Assembly: GCF_004216775.1 (NCBI RefSeq)
Contig: NZ_SGXF01000002.1
Location: forward strand, 248,001-312,000
DNA: 64,000 nt
Direction: 5' to 3'
Source of the DNA: Cuneatibacter caecimuris
Lineage (GTDB): Bacteria > Bacillota > Clostridia > Lachnospirales > Lachnospiraceae
Below, piece after piece: positions 8,366-19,400 of the stretch. The translations under genes were made by a program, and so were the position numbers. The stretch's first letter is position 1; each line of letters begins with the position of its first letter. The notes beneath the pieces are model-generated. The model searched no databases. It was not told the origin of the DNA and saw nothing but the letters and a program-made list of their open reading frames with translations.

Positions 8366-11300
8366 TTAGAACAGTATTGAATCATTAATATCATCTTCTG
8401 GTACGACTTCAACGATTCCTTTAAATTGTTGCAAGAATTCGATGGCCTTTTTTCTGTCGAGCAGATCATGGATCTTTTGGTTTTCATAACTGCGCAAACA
8501 GTTGTAGCAGGAAGGATCACAATCACATTCACTCATGGATTGCAGCGCAGACATGAATATGCTATGTAGTGTTTTTCCATTCTCCGTTACCAGTCGTCTT
8601 GAGTGACCTGCACCACCTGGAACCGAATCATAAATAACAATAGAAAAGTCCAAAATACCATTAAAAAGTTCTGCTGACAAGCACGCTTTGATATCTCGTT
8701 TCTCGATATTCAAATCCTTTGCCATAGCATTCAAGATTGCATACATAACCGACACCATTGTATTGTAATCGGATGTATTGCACTTAAAGGATATTTTAGC
8801 AACATCGGTCTTGAATTCGTGGTGGAGAGAGCGTCTAACAAGATCATGGCAATTACAATTATACTGTCCATATAAGCTTTCATGTGATTTGGTTGTCGTT
8901 ACAGATAATGCACCGATACGCATCTGCTTCTTAATCTCTTTTTCGCCAATATTCTCATCTTCGGCTACAGCATAACCGCAGAGTCGGCAAACATAGAAAT
9001 TATTAACAGATTTCACCATCAAAGAATCATTCGTTGTAGATTCAACCTGAACCTCTATGGAATTAATGAGATACCGATGCTTTCCGATTGTTCTTGCGGC
9101 AACATTTCCAATGTAATAATCCTCAGAGCGGTAATTCTTTTCCTGGCGTGTCATAGGAACATCTTTATCCTGCCGCTCGGCAACAAAGCCTGAACGAGGT
9201 TCTATGCTCTCGTAGAAATCTATCCTGGACAGTTTTTGACCACAAGATGAACAATGGATACCTTCACTTGTTATGGGTGTTATACTATAATTGACCGTGT
9301 TGCAATCTTTATTGCGACACACTCCAATATAGCCTGTATACCAATCCTGCCTATCCTTTCCCGTTGCTGATTTCTTAATATATCGACTCGTATACAGTCT
9401 GCCGTTAGCAACAACTTCAGAGGATGGTGCATATTCAGCTATTGCAATCTGCAAGTCTCTGCTCAATCTCAATTTAGAGACATTGTTCGCAGTTGTATTT
9501 TGTTGCAGTTCCACCGTATTAACAGGAAATCCGTATCTCGGCAGTATATTGCCACGAGCCAAAAAATCAATTAGCTTATTTTTCTTGTAATGCTGAAGTT
9601 TTCTTTCGCACATGGCGGCTTTTGTTAAATCATTTATTTTCTTGAATTGCTTGATTAGCTTTTCAAAATTTTGAATATTATTTTCATATTCTTGAATCAA
9701 CTGTGTAAATACACCTTCTTCACCACTAAATTCATCAATCCAAGAGAAATCGTCAATCCCAAGACGCTTATGTAGATTATCAATATTGGGAATAGACTTC
9801 TTTAGTATATCTAATAATTTTTGCGGATGACTATTGATCCACTCGATAAAGCCATCATATCCCTTTTGATTTATAAACTTGTCGGCATCGTTGTGATTGT
9901 ATTGTTCTTCATGATCAGCAAAATACATACTCAAAGCCACTGCATAAATATGTCTACGAACAATTTTCTCGTTATCCACTTTGAATAACGGAGGCAATAT
10001 TGTTCCACCGATCATTCGCTTAGGATCTTTGAAGAACGATAAATCATGAGAACTTAGCTTTGCAAATGTAAGAACAAACGCCGCAGAATCAAGGCTTCGT
10101 CCAGCACGTCCAGCACGCTGTGCATAGTTGGACGGTAGGGGTGGAACATCCCGCAAAAATACAGTCTCAAGATCACCAACATCAACGCCCATTTCAAAAG
10201 TGGTAGAACAAGAAAGAGCATTGATCTCTTTTTTGATGAACTGTTCCTGATATTCGGCACTCTCCCTTTTACTGAGCTGCGCAGTATGCTCTTTAATAAG
10301 CAACGGAGACATTCTATCGCTCATATACAATTTGGCAAAGTGATTATCTCTTGTAATATCGTCTGGATTGATTTCAACAAGCTGTCCTTCGCATTTGACG
10401 GATGGACAATGACCCAAATTGAACTGTGTGATTTTACCGCATTTCTTGCAGCGATACCAATGCGCATCAGAAGAACCATTGATCTTTACAACGAAATGTT
10501 TCGCTCTAAGCACATAAGTGCCGTCTTTATTCAGGTCATCCATACAATACGGATTGCCGCATTCAGGGTCGGAAAGATATTCAAAATATTGCTTTAAGAA
10601 TTCAATCGCACGTTCCTCAGATATACCCAGCGTGAAGCAAACATAGTAAAGCCGGTTGGATTTATAATAGCTGTTTCCGCCTACCTTGCTTTTCGGCATC
10701 CAATTCGATACGGTTGACCTTTTTCTGTCGGGAGATTGCATAAAAGTAACAAATCTCTGCGATGGAGTAAAGAATATATATTCCCGGTCGTTATCGTCTA
10801 TATCGCTATCGGAATCGGTATATACAGCCCCCATTTTAACAATTTCAAAGATCAACAAGTCAAGCAATGCTTTTACTGAAGCAGGATCGGCTTTATACTC
10901 ATCCGCAATAATTTCCACCATTTCCGGTGTATTCCCTTTATACTCAAATTGTATCTGACCCAATGCCGTAAGTGATGTAGCAGAATTATATCGAGCCAAT
11001 TCGTTTAGTAGAGCAACCCAAGCGTTTTTACGACTATCTAATGTAAGATTGCTTTCGTCCGAATTACTCTTTGCAAAGCTTTTCTTAGCTGTAAAATAAT
11101 TTGTAAGCAAGGTTACGAAATCGGATATCGTATATTCGTGTGCTATGATTTCGTCCTTTCTTTCCGCAATAATACGGCAGATGCCACGTCTACGCAAAAA
11201 TTCGTTGTAGCTCTTTCCTAAATAACAAGCAAATTTTGCTGCCTCCTGTCTGCTGTCAGAGAAAGCCAAGAACTGTTTGCCAATTTTTCTTGCAACCTTT

Positions 11301-13216
11301 TTGTTATTGCTGGCCGCCTTTGCAAAAATGTTTTTAGATCTGGATTGCTCATCGCTTTCAATATATTCGATTTCGGGAAGTTCTTCATACAAAGAGGTCG
11401 CCAAAACAGCCGTCGCAGCATCATTACCAAGATACATTCTCTTATAATGGCCTGTGTGACAGTTACCGCATCTTGCACCCATTTTAAGAATTTTCGCCTT
11501 GATAACCTTGATGTAATTTTCTCTACCGCAATCACAGGGCAGGTTGTGAATTTCATTTTCGGCAACGATTGCTCCGCAGATCGGGCAGAGATAGAATGCT
11601 TCTTTCTTTTTGTCGGTTTCATCTTCTACATCGTCATCTTCAATATCGGCATTATCATCAACATCCAGGTAATAATATTCCACTTTTTCTTCGAGTTTGC
11701 TCGCTTGAACTAATTTGCGATTTTCAATTTTGCCGACTAACGAAATTCTGCCGCAGTCATCACAAACCGCTGCTTCAAACACTGCAAACTCATCGCTATT
11801 TGTCCGATAAGTTTTCTGGCGATTCAAAAACAATTTTTTGTCTTTGTTCAGAGTAATATAGCCCCCCTCAAGACTGCGGATAAAGAAGTGATATCTTGCG
11901 TCAATTAAAGATTTCTTGTTTTTTTGCGCACGAGTACAAAGTGAAATAAATGCGATAGCTACATTTGTGCTAACGGATAGTTTTTCTCCGATTTCCGACA
12001 ATTCACATATACTACCGAGGCAAAGGCGCAGTGTATGATACAAATCAGAAGTCAGCAAGAAATCATATAGCAATTCCTTTTCGTCAGTATTTTTGTCAAC
12101 GCTAAAACCATATTCGTTCAAAACTTGCCATACAAAGTTTTCATCATCCGCTAACTTTTCGTATAACTCATCGGGATACTTTCTAATTTCTGGATTTGGA
12201 ATATATGCTTCTCGTTCGGCTCTGATTATGTACCTTTTATCAAAATCCACGCCACACAGATTCTTCGCAAAGGTGATAATATCATCGTCTACGCTACTAT
12301 CATTGCCCAAGGTAGCACTGGTTAGGATAAAGCGTGTATCCTTGGTAGCCGAAATTCTTGCTTTCAATCTACGAAGAAGGATGGATGTTTCGATACCTGT
12401 TGCACCCGTATATGTGTGCGCTTCATCCAAAACAACGAATCTAAAATCCGCATTGGAAAACAAGGCATCGTCCTTTGGACGTAATAGCAAATGCTCCAGC
12501 ATCGCATAGTTAGTGAACAAGATATTCGGAGGATTCTTCTTCATCTTGTCACGGGAAAGAATTTCATTTGGCAGTCTATGGCGAAGCTCCGGCACTTTTT
12601 CTTTTGCGAACATAGCTTCATACACGGCAATGGCACTTTCCTCATCGTTTTCCGTGCCGCCATTATATGCACCGAAAGTTATATCGGGATAGCACATCAA
12701 AATTTCTCTGATGTTCTTCATCTGATCGTTTGCGAGTGCGTTCATTGGGTAAATAAACAATGCACGAACGCCTTTCTCAAGTGTTCCTTGCTCCTTTTCC
12801 CGCAATAGTTCATTTAATACAGGAATTAAGAAACAGTTTGTTTTACCACTACCTGTACCTGTAGATACAACGGCATTATTGCCGCCAACAATAGCACGAA
12901 TAGCTTTTTCCTGATGAAGATACAGATTGCGATTTATCGGCAGCTTGTGACTATGCAGCTTGTCATTCGGCTTGCCTGATTCAAGTTCTCTAAATAATGG
13001 AGAAAGGGGACAATCGGCATCCTCAACCATTTCTTCAATGGATTTTCCGTTCTTAAACACATCCTTGATTTCAAGCAAGGGGCCACGAGCGATATTCGCC
13101 CTCAACTCTTTAACAAATTGTTTTTGCAAAGAAGGATTCGCAAAAATATGTGTTGTTGCTATATAATCAATAAACTCTTCTTTAATATTCGATGACGCTT
13201 TAGCCGGATTGAACAT
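8366..13216 (-). CDS. Large DEAD/DEAH-box helicase with C-terminal DUF1998 (DruE/DrmB/MrfA-type), probable defence protein
   Basis: 1616 residues. Helicase motifs seen in order: Walker A STGTGSGKT (~118-126), DEAH in VVLDEAHTYTG (~264-267), SAT in ILTSATLG (~300-302), an insert with several CxxC pairs (CPICG, CGNCHTGH, CKKCGK), and motif VI QRAGRAGRS in the second RecA domain. The C-terminal DUF1998 carries the four-cysteine cluster CDCDPSCYNCLRSYENQ. This architecture is shared by the DrmB/DrmA, DruE (Druantia) and MrfA helicases; the length is closest to DruE-like proteins. The start is one base after the stop of the 919-aa gene, with AGGAGGTGA inside that gene's end, so the pair is coupled. 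Together with the XRE regulator and flanking mobile debris, this points to an antiviral or anti-plasmid module. The helicase is certain; the system name is inference. Confidence 0.85.
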   Translation of the reverse strand: MFNPAKASSNIKEEFIDYIATTHIFANPSLQKQFVKELRANIARGPLLEIKDVFKNGKSIEEMVEDADCPLSPLFRELESGKPNDKLHSHKLPINRNLYLHQEKAIRAIVGGNNAVVSTGTGSGKTNCFLIPVLNELLREKEQGTLEKGVRALFIYPMNALANDQMKNIREILMCYPDITFGAYNGGTENDEESAIAVYEAMFAKEKVPELRHRLPNEILSRDKMKKNPPNILFTNYAMLEHLLLRPKDDALFSNADFRFVVLDEAHTYTGATGIETSILLRRLKARISATKDTRFILTSATLGNDSSVDDDIITFAKNLCGVDFDKRYIIRAEREAYIPNPEIRKYPDELYEKLADDENFVWQVLNEYGFSVDKNTDEKELLYDFLLTSDLYHTLRLCLGSICELSEIGEKLSVSTNVAIAFISLCTRAQKNKKSLIDARYHFFIRSLEGGYITLNKDKKLFLNRQKTYRTNSDEFAVFEAAVCDDCGRISLVGKIENRKLVQASKLEEKVEYYYLDVDDNADIEDDDVEDETDKKKEAFYLCPICGAIVAENEIHNLPCDCGRENYIKVIKAKILKMGARCGNCHTGHYKRMYLGNDAATAVLATSLYEELPEIEYIESDEQSRSKNIFAKAASNNKKVARKIGKQFLAFSDSRQEAAKFACYLGKSYNEFLRRRGICRIIAERKDEIIAHEYTISDFVTLLTNYFTAKKSFAKSNSDESNLTLDSRKNAWVALLNELARYNSATSLTALGQIQFEYKGNTPEMVEIIADEYKADPASVKALLDLLIFEIVKMGAVYTDSDSDIDDNDREYIFFTPSQRFVTFMQSPDRKRSTVSNWMPKSKVGGNSYYKSNRLYYVCFTLGISEERAIEFLKQYFEYLSDPECGNPYCMDDLNKDGTYVLRAKHFVVKINGSSDAHWYRCKKCGKITQFNLGHCPSVKCEGQLVEINPDDITRDNHFAKLYMSDRMSPLLIKEHTAQLSKRESAEYQEQFIKKEINALSCSTTFEMGVDVGDLETVFLRDVPPLPSNYAQRAGRAGRSLDSAAFVLTFAKLSSHDLSFFKDPKRMIGGTILPPLFKVDNEKIVRRHIYAVALSMYFADHEEQYNHNDADKFINQKGYDGFIEWINSHPQKLLDILKKSIPNIDNLHKRLGIDDFSWIDEFSGEEGVFTQLIQEYENNIQNFEKLIKQFKKINDLTKAAMCERKLQHYKKNKLIDFLARGNILPRYGFPVNTVELQQNTTANNVSKLRLSRDLQIAIAEYAPSSEVVANGRLYTSRYIKKSATGKDRQDWYTGYIGVCRNKDCNTVNYSITPITSEGIHCSSCGQKLSRIDFYESIEPRSGFVAERQDKDVPMTRQEKNYRSEDYYIGNVAARTIGKHRYLINSIEVQVESTTNDSLMVKSVNNFYVCRLCGYAVAEDENIGEKEIKKQMRIGALSVTTTKSHESLYGQYNCNCHDLVRRSLHHEFKTDVAKISFKCNTSDYNTMVSVMYAILNAMAKDLNIEKRDIKACLSAELFNGILDFSIVIYDSVPGGAGHSRRLVTENGKTLHSIFMSALQSMSECDCDPSCYNCLRSYENQKIHDLLDRKKAIEFLQQFKGIVEVVPEDDINDSILF

Positions 13217-13217
13217 G

Positions 13218-15977
13218 CTACTTCACCTCCTCTGTTGTAAAGAGGAAATAATCAATTCCTCTTGTGTTCCTATCAAAATTACTAATTCTGTTTTTGGTAT
13301 CAAGTGTGAATTCACCTAAGAAGTCATATATATCATCCGGATTAGCACCTGCAACGATAAAGCATGAGCTTTCGTTACGAAGTTCGATTCTTATGGGATT
13401 GACACTGTCAAATGTTCCTTGGCTGTTCAGCATGGTATTCAAATAAGTTTTCCAACCGTCACGGTTAATTATATACACACTTCCGGTGTAGTAGTGGCAA
13501 CCGTCAAACTCTCCTATATACCAGAGATGATCCACATAGAATGGCTTGATTTCTTCATAGGATGCTTTGCCTGTCAGCATTACTTTCTCAAACCGCAGAC
13601 ATTTACCCTTAAAGCGTATCTTATTGATATCACCCACTACAACCTGTTGATCGAATAAGCAAACTACCTTTTCGGTCATAAAACCTTTACGTGTCACCAA
13701 ATCAACGGTAACATCATAAATACCTATTTCAAGTTCTGATAATGAAAAGCAACTACTCTTATAATTCTCGTCAATATTTTCATTTATATCAAAACTATGC
13801 TTCACAACATCGTTGGCATGGAAAGAAATTCTGAATCTAGGCGTGGAATCTCCTATAAAAGCCTTGCTTGCATCCCATAGCAACTCTTTTCCTTTTATTG
13901 CAAAAGGCGAGAATTTGAACTTTTCTTTCAAACAAACTGTCAGAATTGGGATAACTTCTATATTTTCAATTTTAACCAGTACACAGATTTCAGATTTATT
14001 ATCCTGTAGCACAGACCAAACGATTTCGCCAAGTTTGAATGAATTAAATGATGTGCTTTCAGACAAAATAGAGTTATTGGTCAAAAACACCTGATAGCCC
14101 ATTTCTGTAGGCAGCTCGATGACGAGTTCTGCGGAATTCGAGTAGTCTTTGTACCACAAATTCTCACCGTACTCAAAAGAAAAGTCATCATTGCCAATTT
14201 TCCATCTTAACACAGGTGGAGACAGCACGACATCTCCATCATCAAAAGGAATAATGATGTCTCCTTGAGCAATATCAAAGGACACACTCTTATCGTGTTT
14301 TTCTGTTTGAAAGCGCACCGTGCCGTGGTTTTCTTTGTCAAAATAAAGCTTTTTGTCGTAAGTGATGCTTATGCTATTGAATTTTACGACATTATATGAC
14401 GCTTCAATTTTATTGTCTACATAGCTGAAAATGCTTATTTTTTGCGGTTCGCACACATTGAGAAGTTCTGTGATGAGAAACGTTCTGTAGCCATCGTTTT
14501 CTGTACATGTGAAATCTCCTAATTTAAAATCGGTTGATTCGTAACGTACGCCGTATTTGGATATATCAATATCCGACTTTACAACTACTTGCAGCTCACC
14601 ATCAATAACGATAAATTCTTCGCTGTCGTGTATAAACTTTACATTGTTCTTTTGATCCGCATAAATTCTTATGTTGCGTTTCTGTTTTTCAAGTACAAAA
14701 AATATTGTCCGCTTTGGGTTTTGCAGCAGTTCGCCTTCCTTTGATTGGACGATGTATAAATTGGGTTCGCCTGGGACTTTTTTTATATTTTCGGGATATG
14801 CAGAGAATTCCTCTAATTTAGGTGCGAAAAGGATATAATTGCCCGGTAGGCATTCTTCTTGCAAAATCTCTCTATCGTCTCTGAAAAGGAGGTGGTCTCT
14901 AAATAAACTTGTTTTTGAATTGTAAATAACCTCGCCACTATGTACAATTTCCAATGTACAATCCATCACTCCATCTTCAAACACGAGAGTGTCCACGCAC
15001 AAAGTCAGTTGTTTCGTTGCCATGGTAAGACCCGAACCGAAAGTGTACATATCTTGCTGGGCTACAAGTTCGCCATTGTGATAAATATTCAGAAGGGGGA
15101 TATCATAAAAATTATTTTTCAAACGAATACTCGGTATTACCAAAACCGCTTGCTGCCCGGTATAACTATATTTAGGTCGAATAGTAGAGTAATCGGTAAT
15201 TGTGCGTTCGTATGCCTTTCTTTTAGGCTTGGCAAGTCCAAAACTTCTTTCTTTTTCTCTCCACCAATCATAAACGATGGTATTATAATACAGGTCATTA
15301 TCTAAGATTTCACCATTAAACACTTTGTCTAATAAAGCAATTGTGCCTTCGATATACTTGACCATTTCTTTTGAAGAGTCCACTGCCATTCTCTTGATTC
15401 CCGCACGCAAGGAATATACACCACTTCCAAGTTTGAAATCATCCTCCAGGGACTTTTCGTTGGAAAACGTTCTCTTGAGTTCCTCTGCAACAAGGACAAA
15501 TATTTCATCGTTCTTTGAGTATGTAAAATTCATGTCCTCAGAGTATAAATTCCAACACAGTTCCAAAAACGATTCGGTAGAATTGAGAGGAGCAAATGTA
15601 TGTGCCAAAATGGTGGCGTAATATCGTTTTGTGCAGCCTGACAAATATATAATATTGCCTTGTTTACCGAGCCGATCGATTACACCTGTAAGATGTACAT
15701 ATATTTTCTGCGAACCGTTTGTACCGACTAATTTTTTATAGATGCACTCCCAAAAAGTATCTTCATCGGACTTCCATGTTTTGACTGCATTCACCATAGC
15801 AATAAAGATAAGTTTATCATATTCTTGAGGTATGCTGGTTCCCCGACCGTTATCATAATTACGAAGCAACTTACTCGTGAAGTCATATATCCGATTCAAT
15901 TCTTCGTCGGAAAACATATAGTTGCCAACAAAGGTGTTATTCATTGCTTCACTTATCTTTGGTAACAATTCTTTCAC
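13218..15977 (-). CDS. 919-aa protein of unknown function, partner of the DUF1998 helicase
   Basis: No family recognised with confidence. Residues 1-270 look helical. From about 280 to the end the sequence is rich in alternating beta-strand patterns with repeated short acidic turns, suggestive of stacked Ig-like or beta-sandwich domains. No nuclease, methylase, PLD or ATPase motif is visible, and there is no signal peptide or membrane segment. Position directly upstream of, and coupled to, a DUF1998 helicase is reminiscent of two-gene Druantia type III (druH-druE) loci, so it may be a DruH-like or novel partner that binds or loads DNA. Base composition is AT-rich relative to host genes on both sides. 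Confidence 0.55.
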   Translation of the reverse strand: MKELLPKISEAMNNTFVGNYMFSDEELNRIYDFTSKLLRNYDNGRGTSIPQEYDKLIFIAMVNAVKTWKSDEDTFWECIYKKLVGTNGSQKIYVHLTGVIDRLGKQGNIIYLSGCTKRYYATILAHTFAPLNSTESFLELCWNLYSEDMNFTYSKNDEIFVLVAEELKRTFSNEKSLEDDFKLGSGVYSLRAGIKRMAVDSSKEMVKYIEGTIALLDKVFNGEILDNDLYYNTIVYDWWREKERSFGLAKPKRKAYERTITDYSTIRPKYSYTGQQAVLVIPSIRLKNNFYDIPLLNIYHNGELVAQQDMYTFGSGLTMATKQLTLCVDTLVFEDGVMDCTLEIVHSGEVIYNSKTSLFRDHLLFRDDREILQEECLPGNYILFAPKLEEFSAYPENIKKVPGEPNLYIVQSKEGELLQNPKRTIFFVLEKQKRNIRIYADQKNNVKFIHDSEEFIVIDGELQVVVKSDIDISKYGVRYESTDFKLGDFTCTENDGYRTFLITELLNVCEPQKISIFSYVDNKIEASYNVVKFNSISITYDKKLYFDKENHGTVRFQTEKHDKSVSFDIAQGDIIIPFDDGDVVLSPPVLRWKIGNDDFSFEYGENLWYKDYSNSAELVIELPTEMGYQVFLTNNSILSESTSFNSFKLGEIVWSVLQDNKSEICVLVKIENIEVIPILTVCLKEKFKFSPFAIKGKELLWDASKAFIGDSTPRFRISFHANDVVKHSFDINENIDENYKSSCFSLSELEIGIYDVTVDLVTRKGFMTEKVVCLFDQQVVVGDINKIRFKGKCLRFEKVMLTGKASYEEIKPFYVDHLWYIGEFDGCHYYTGSVYIINRDGWKTYLNTMLNSQGTFDSVNPIRIELRNESSCFIVAGANPDDIYDFLGEFTLDTKNRISNFDRNTRGIDYFLFTTEEVK

Positions 15978-16022
15978 GAGATCCTCCCAGTAGTGATTTT
16001 TGATTATTCTGCCGCATTATAG

Positions 16023-16235
16023 CTATTTATTATCTATACGGATTGCTTCACAAATGTCTCCAATATCGCAATTCAGATAGTCGCAAATGCGCAGAAGAAC
16101 CGAGAGCGCAACATCCTCTCCTTTATTGAGCTTGCTCATTGTTCCTGTAGCAAGATTCAGATCTTTGCGCAACTGCGGTTTGGTAATATCTTTCTCTATA
16201 AGCAACACCCAAAGCTTTTTGTAACTGATTTTCAT
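16023..16235 (-). CDS. XRE/Cro-type small transcription regulator
   Basis: 70 residues forming a single helix-turn-helix domain (KPQLRKDLNLATGTMSKLNKG) with the ending LLRICDYLNCDIGDICEAI typical of small Cro-like regulators. It lies 45 bases upstream of the 919-aa gene on the same strand, with a good promoter ahead of it, so it probably autoregulates the defence-like operon. Confidence 0.85.
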   Translation of the reverse strand: MKISYKKLWVLLIEKDITKPQLRKDLNLATGTMSKLNKGEDVALSVLLRICDYLNCDIGDICEAIRIDNK

Positions 16236-16281
16236 ATCTTCACCTCATGAGCACAAATTACATCAAACAACTTCATTCTAT

Positions 16282-16310
16282 ATAATAGCACATAATGTCC
16301 CAGTTTTCAA
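16282..16310 (-). promoter_or_regulatory. Promoter of the XRE-919aa-helicase operon
   Basis: On the reverse strand TTGAAA (16305-16310) and TATTAT (16282-16287) are separated by exactly 17 bases, about 47 bases upstream of the XRE start. Confidence 0.6.
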
Positions 16311-16355
16311 GAAAACGCTGTTATAATTGAGCAAAACACTGCAATTTATTGAAGC

Positions 16356-16399
16356 AATTAACCGCCGTTAGAGCTTACATAGTCCAACGGCGGTTAATT
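16356..16399. terminator. 14-bp perfect hairpin between the XRE gene and the metH fusion gene
   Basis: AATTAACCGCCGTT at 16356-16369 pairs with AACGGCGGTTAATT at 16386-16399. No clear U-tract on either side, so the role as terminator for the leftward fusion gene is inferred from position. Confidence 0.5.
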
Positions 16400-16429
16400 C
16401 AGTTAGTGGATCATTCTTATTAAGAGCTT

Positions 16430-19400
16430 CTATTTGCAAAAACTCCTCTTGACAAATCTCGCCTCAAGTTCTTTTTCTAAAACATCTGCATAGCGTTGTA
16501 CCGGCTCTGCAAGTGTTTCCGCGTAATCAAAGATTTGCTCATCATCCTTGTATTCCAGCGGATTTCTGCGTACCCTCAAAGCTGTTTTGAGAACTTCTGG
16601 ATCAGTGCAAAGATTATTTTCCAACGCCCATTTTGCCGCCTCAGTCTTTGGGATAATTTTACCGGTGCGAAGTGTATAGATGCACCGTGATATATCCAGC
16701 ATCCAACCAAAAGAATAGAAGCTGCGATCGGTTTTTTGCACATACTTTCTTATAATTTCATAATAGTTCTTCACATCGGCATACAGCTCATCGTACGAAG
16801 GCAATTTAAGCCGGCTGGTTATATCTTTTCCAAAAAGAAGAACACCGCTTTCAATCAGCTCTGCCATACTGAAGCTGTCAAACACATAGCTGTCGGTAAT
16901 TCTTTGTCCGCTTGTACCCCAATATACTACCCGGTCAGCTTTTTTAGAAAGGAACGCGTCCAATGTGAGCATTCCGCCTTCAAAGGAACGGTAATAGGGG
17001 TTGCCGGGTTCCTTTTCAAGCATATCCTGGCGAAGGCCTGCCAGCATTTGCGCCTGTTCTTCCGTGATCTGTTTCTCGGTTAATACCAGAATATCAATAT
17101 CGCTCCACCCCAATTTGAAATCGTTGAGCACTGACGAACCATACAGATAAATTGAGGGGTCTGAATCTGAAAGAATACCGCTGATTTCATGAACCATTTT
17201 ATTAATGGCAGTTTGTCTGTCTCTGGGTTCTGCTCCTGTTTCTGAAAACAAGTTTTCCGCATAGCGGACGCTGGCCATGGCGTCCTTCCCGTAAAAGTCA
17301 GCCCCGATGGAGGCGGCGTACTCCTCCGTCAATACCGCGCCGCCCACCATGATCCTGCACCAGGGGGCCGCCTTCCTCAGCTGACGGATGGTCTCCTCCA
17401 TATTCACCACAGTCGTGGTCATCAGCGCGCTCAGGCCCACCAAAGCAACCTGTTTCTCCACCGCAGTATCCACTATTTTCTCAGGCTCCACGTCTTTCCC
17501 TAAATCAATCACTTCATAGCCATAGTTTTCCAGCAGGACTCTCACAATATTTTTCCCGATATCGTGGATGTCGCCTTTTACGGTAGCCAGAATAACAGTG
17601 CCTTTCTTCTCTTCCTCCGTGCCCTTCTGCAGCAAAAAGTTTTTGATCACTTCAAAAGAGGCTTTTGCCGCGTCCGCGCTCATCAAAAGCTGGGGCAGAA
17701 AAACTGTGCCTTTTTCAAAGCCCTGTCCCACCACATCCAGGGCGGGCACCAGTTCCTGGTTGATGAGATCCAAAGGCTGCCTGGTCTCCAGCAGCTGCCT
17801 GGTCTGCGCCGCTGCCTGGTCTTTCAGCCCTTTGGCAATACATCTGGATAAAGAAGCGGTTTCCTGCCAAACCGGCTGCTTTTCTTCCTGCTGCAGGCTG
17901 TATTTTTCCACATAGTGCAGACACTGCTCATCCAGGCCTGCAAGGGCGCAGTAGGAATCGTAGGCGCGCATCATGGCTTCTGCGTTAGGATTGATGATGG
18001 CCGCGCTCAGGCCATTCTGCATGGCCAGCCCAAAGAACAGGGAGTTGATATTCTCCCTCTTGGGCAGCCCGAAGGAAATATTAGACACGCCCAGAATACT
18101 TTTTCCGCCCAGCTCGTCCCGGATTCTCCGGATGGTTTCCAGGGTCACCAGCGCGCTGCGGTGGTCGGAGCTGATGGTCATAGCCAGGCCGTCGATCACG
18201 ATATCTTTTGGTGAAATCCCATAGGAAGCGGCTGTGCGGTAGATTTTCTCCGCAATGGCAATTCTGCCCCCGGCAGTTTCAGGAATCCCGGATTCGTCCA
18301 GCGCCAGCCCCACCACCACGCCGCCGTATTTCCTGACCAGGGGGAAAACCTGCTCCATCACCTCCTGCTTGCCGTTCACAGAATTCACCATGGCTTTGCC
18401 GTTATAGACGCGCAGCGCCTGTTCCATGGCTCTGACATCAGAGGTGTCAATCTGCAGCGGCAGGTCGATGATGCCCTGGATTTCCTGCACGGCCTCTGTC
18501 ATCGTCGCGGCTTCGTCAATGCCCGGCAGGCCTACGTTCACATCCAGCACATGGGCGCCGGAATCCACCTGTTTCAGCCCCTCTTCCAGCAAATACTCCA
18601 TATCATGGTTTTTCAGCGCTTCCTTCAGCCGTTTCTTTCCCGTGGGATTAATCCGCTCTCCGATGATTACAGGCCGTCCCCCGAACACCACGGCCTGAGC
18701 ATAGGAGGAAATCACGGTTCGGTTTTTATCCGTTACAGGCCCGGCAGGGATCTTCCTGCAGCGCTCTGTCACCCGGCGCAGATATTCCGGCGCAGTGCCG
18801 CAGCATCCGCCCAGAACCAGCGCCCCCATCAGGGCGATCTCTTCCATATGGTCCGCAAATTCTTCCGGCCCCACATCAAATACAGTCACGCCGTTTTCGC
18901 TGCGGGGCAGGCCCGCATTTGGATTGACGATCACCGGCAGCGAGGAGATTTCCAGCATTTCCTTGACGATCCCCTTCATCTGGACGGGGCCAAGGCCGCA
19001 GTTGATCCCGATGGCATCCGCGCCAAGGCCTTCCAGAGTGGCCACTGCTGCGGGTACGTCTCCCCCGGTCAGAAGCTTGCCGTTTTCTCCGAAAATCATG
19101 GTCACAAAAACAGGGAGCTCTGTATTCTCCTTTGCAGCCAGCAGCGCTGCCTTTGCTTCATAGCTGTCGCTCATGGTCTCAATCAGCACCAGATCAGCGC
19201 CATACTTTTCCCCAAGGGATACAATCCGGGCAAAGATCTCCACCGCGTCCTCAAAATCCAGGTCTCCCATGGGCTTGAGAAGGCGGCCCGTAGGACCCAC
19301 ATCCAGGGCGATCCAGGCGGAATCCTCTCTCCCTGCTTGTATCCTGGCTGTTTTCGCATGTTCCAGGGCGGCCCTGATCACCTCTTCCAGCGCTCCCCCG

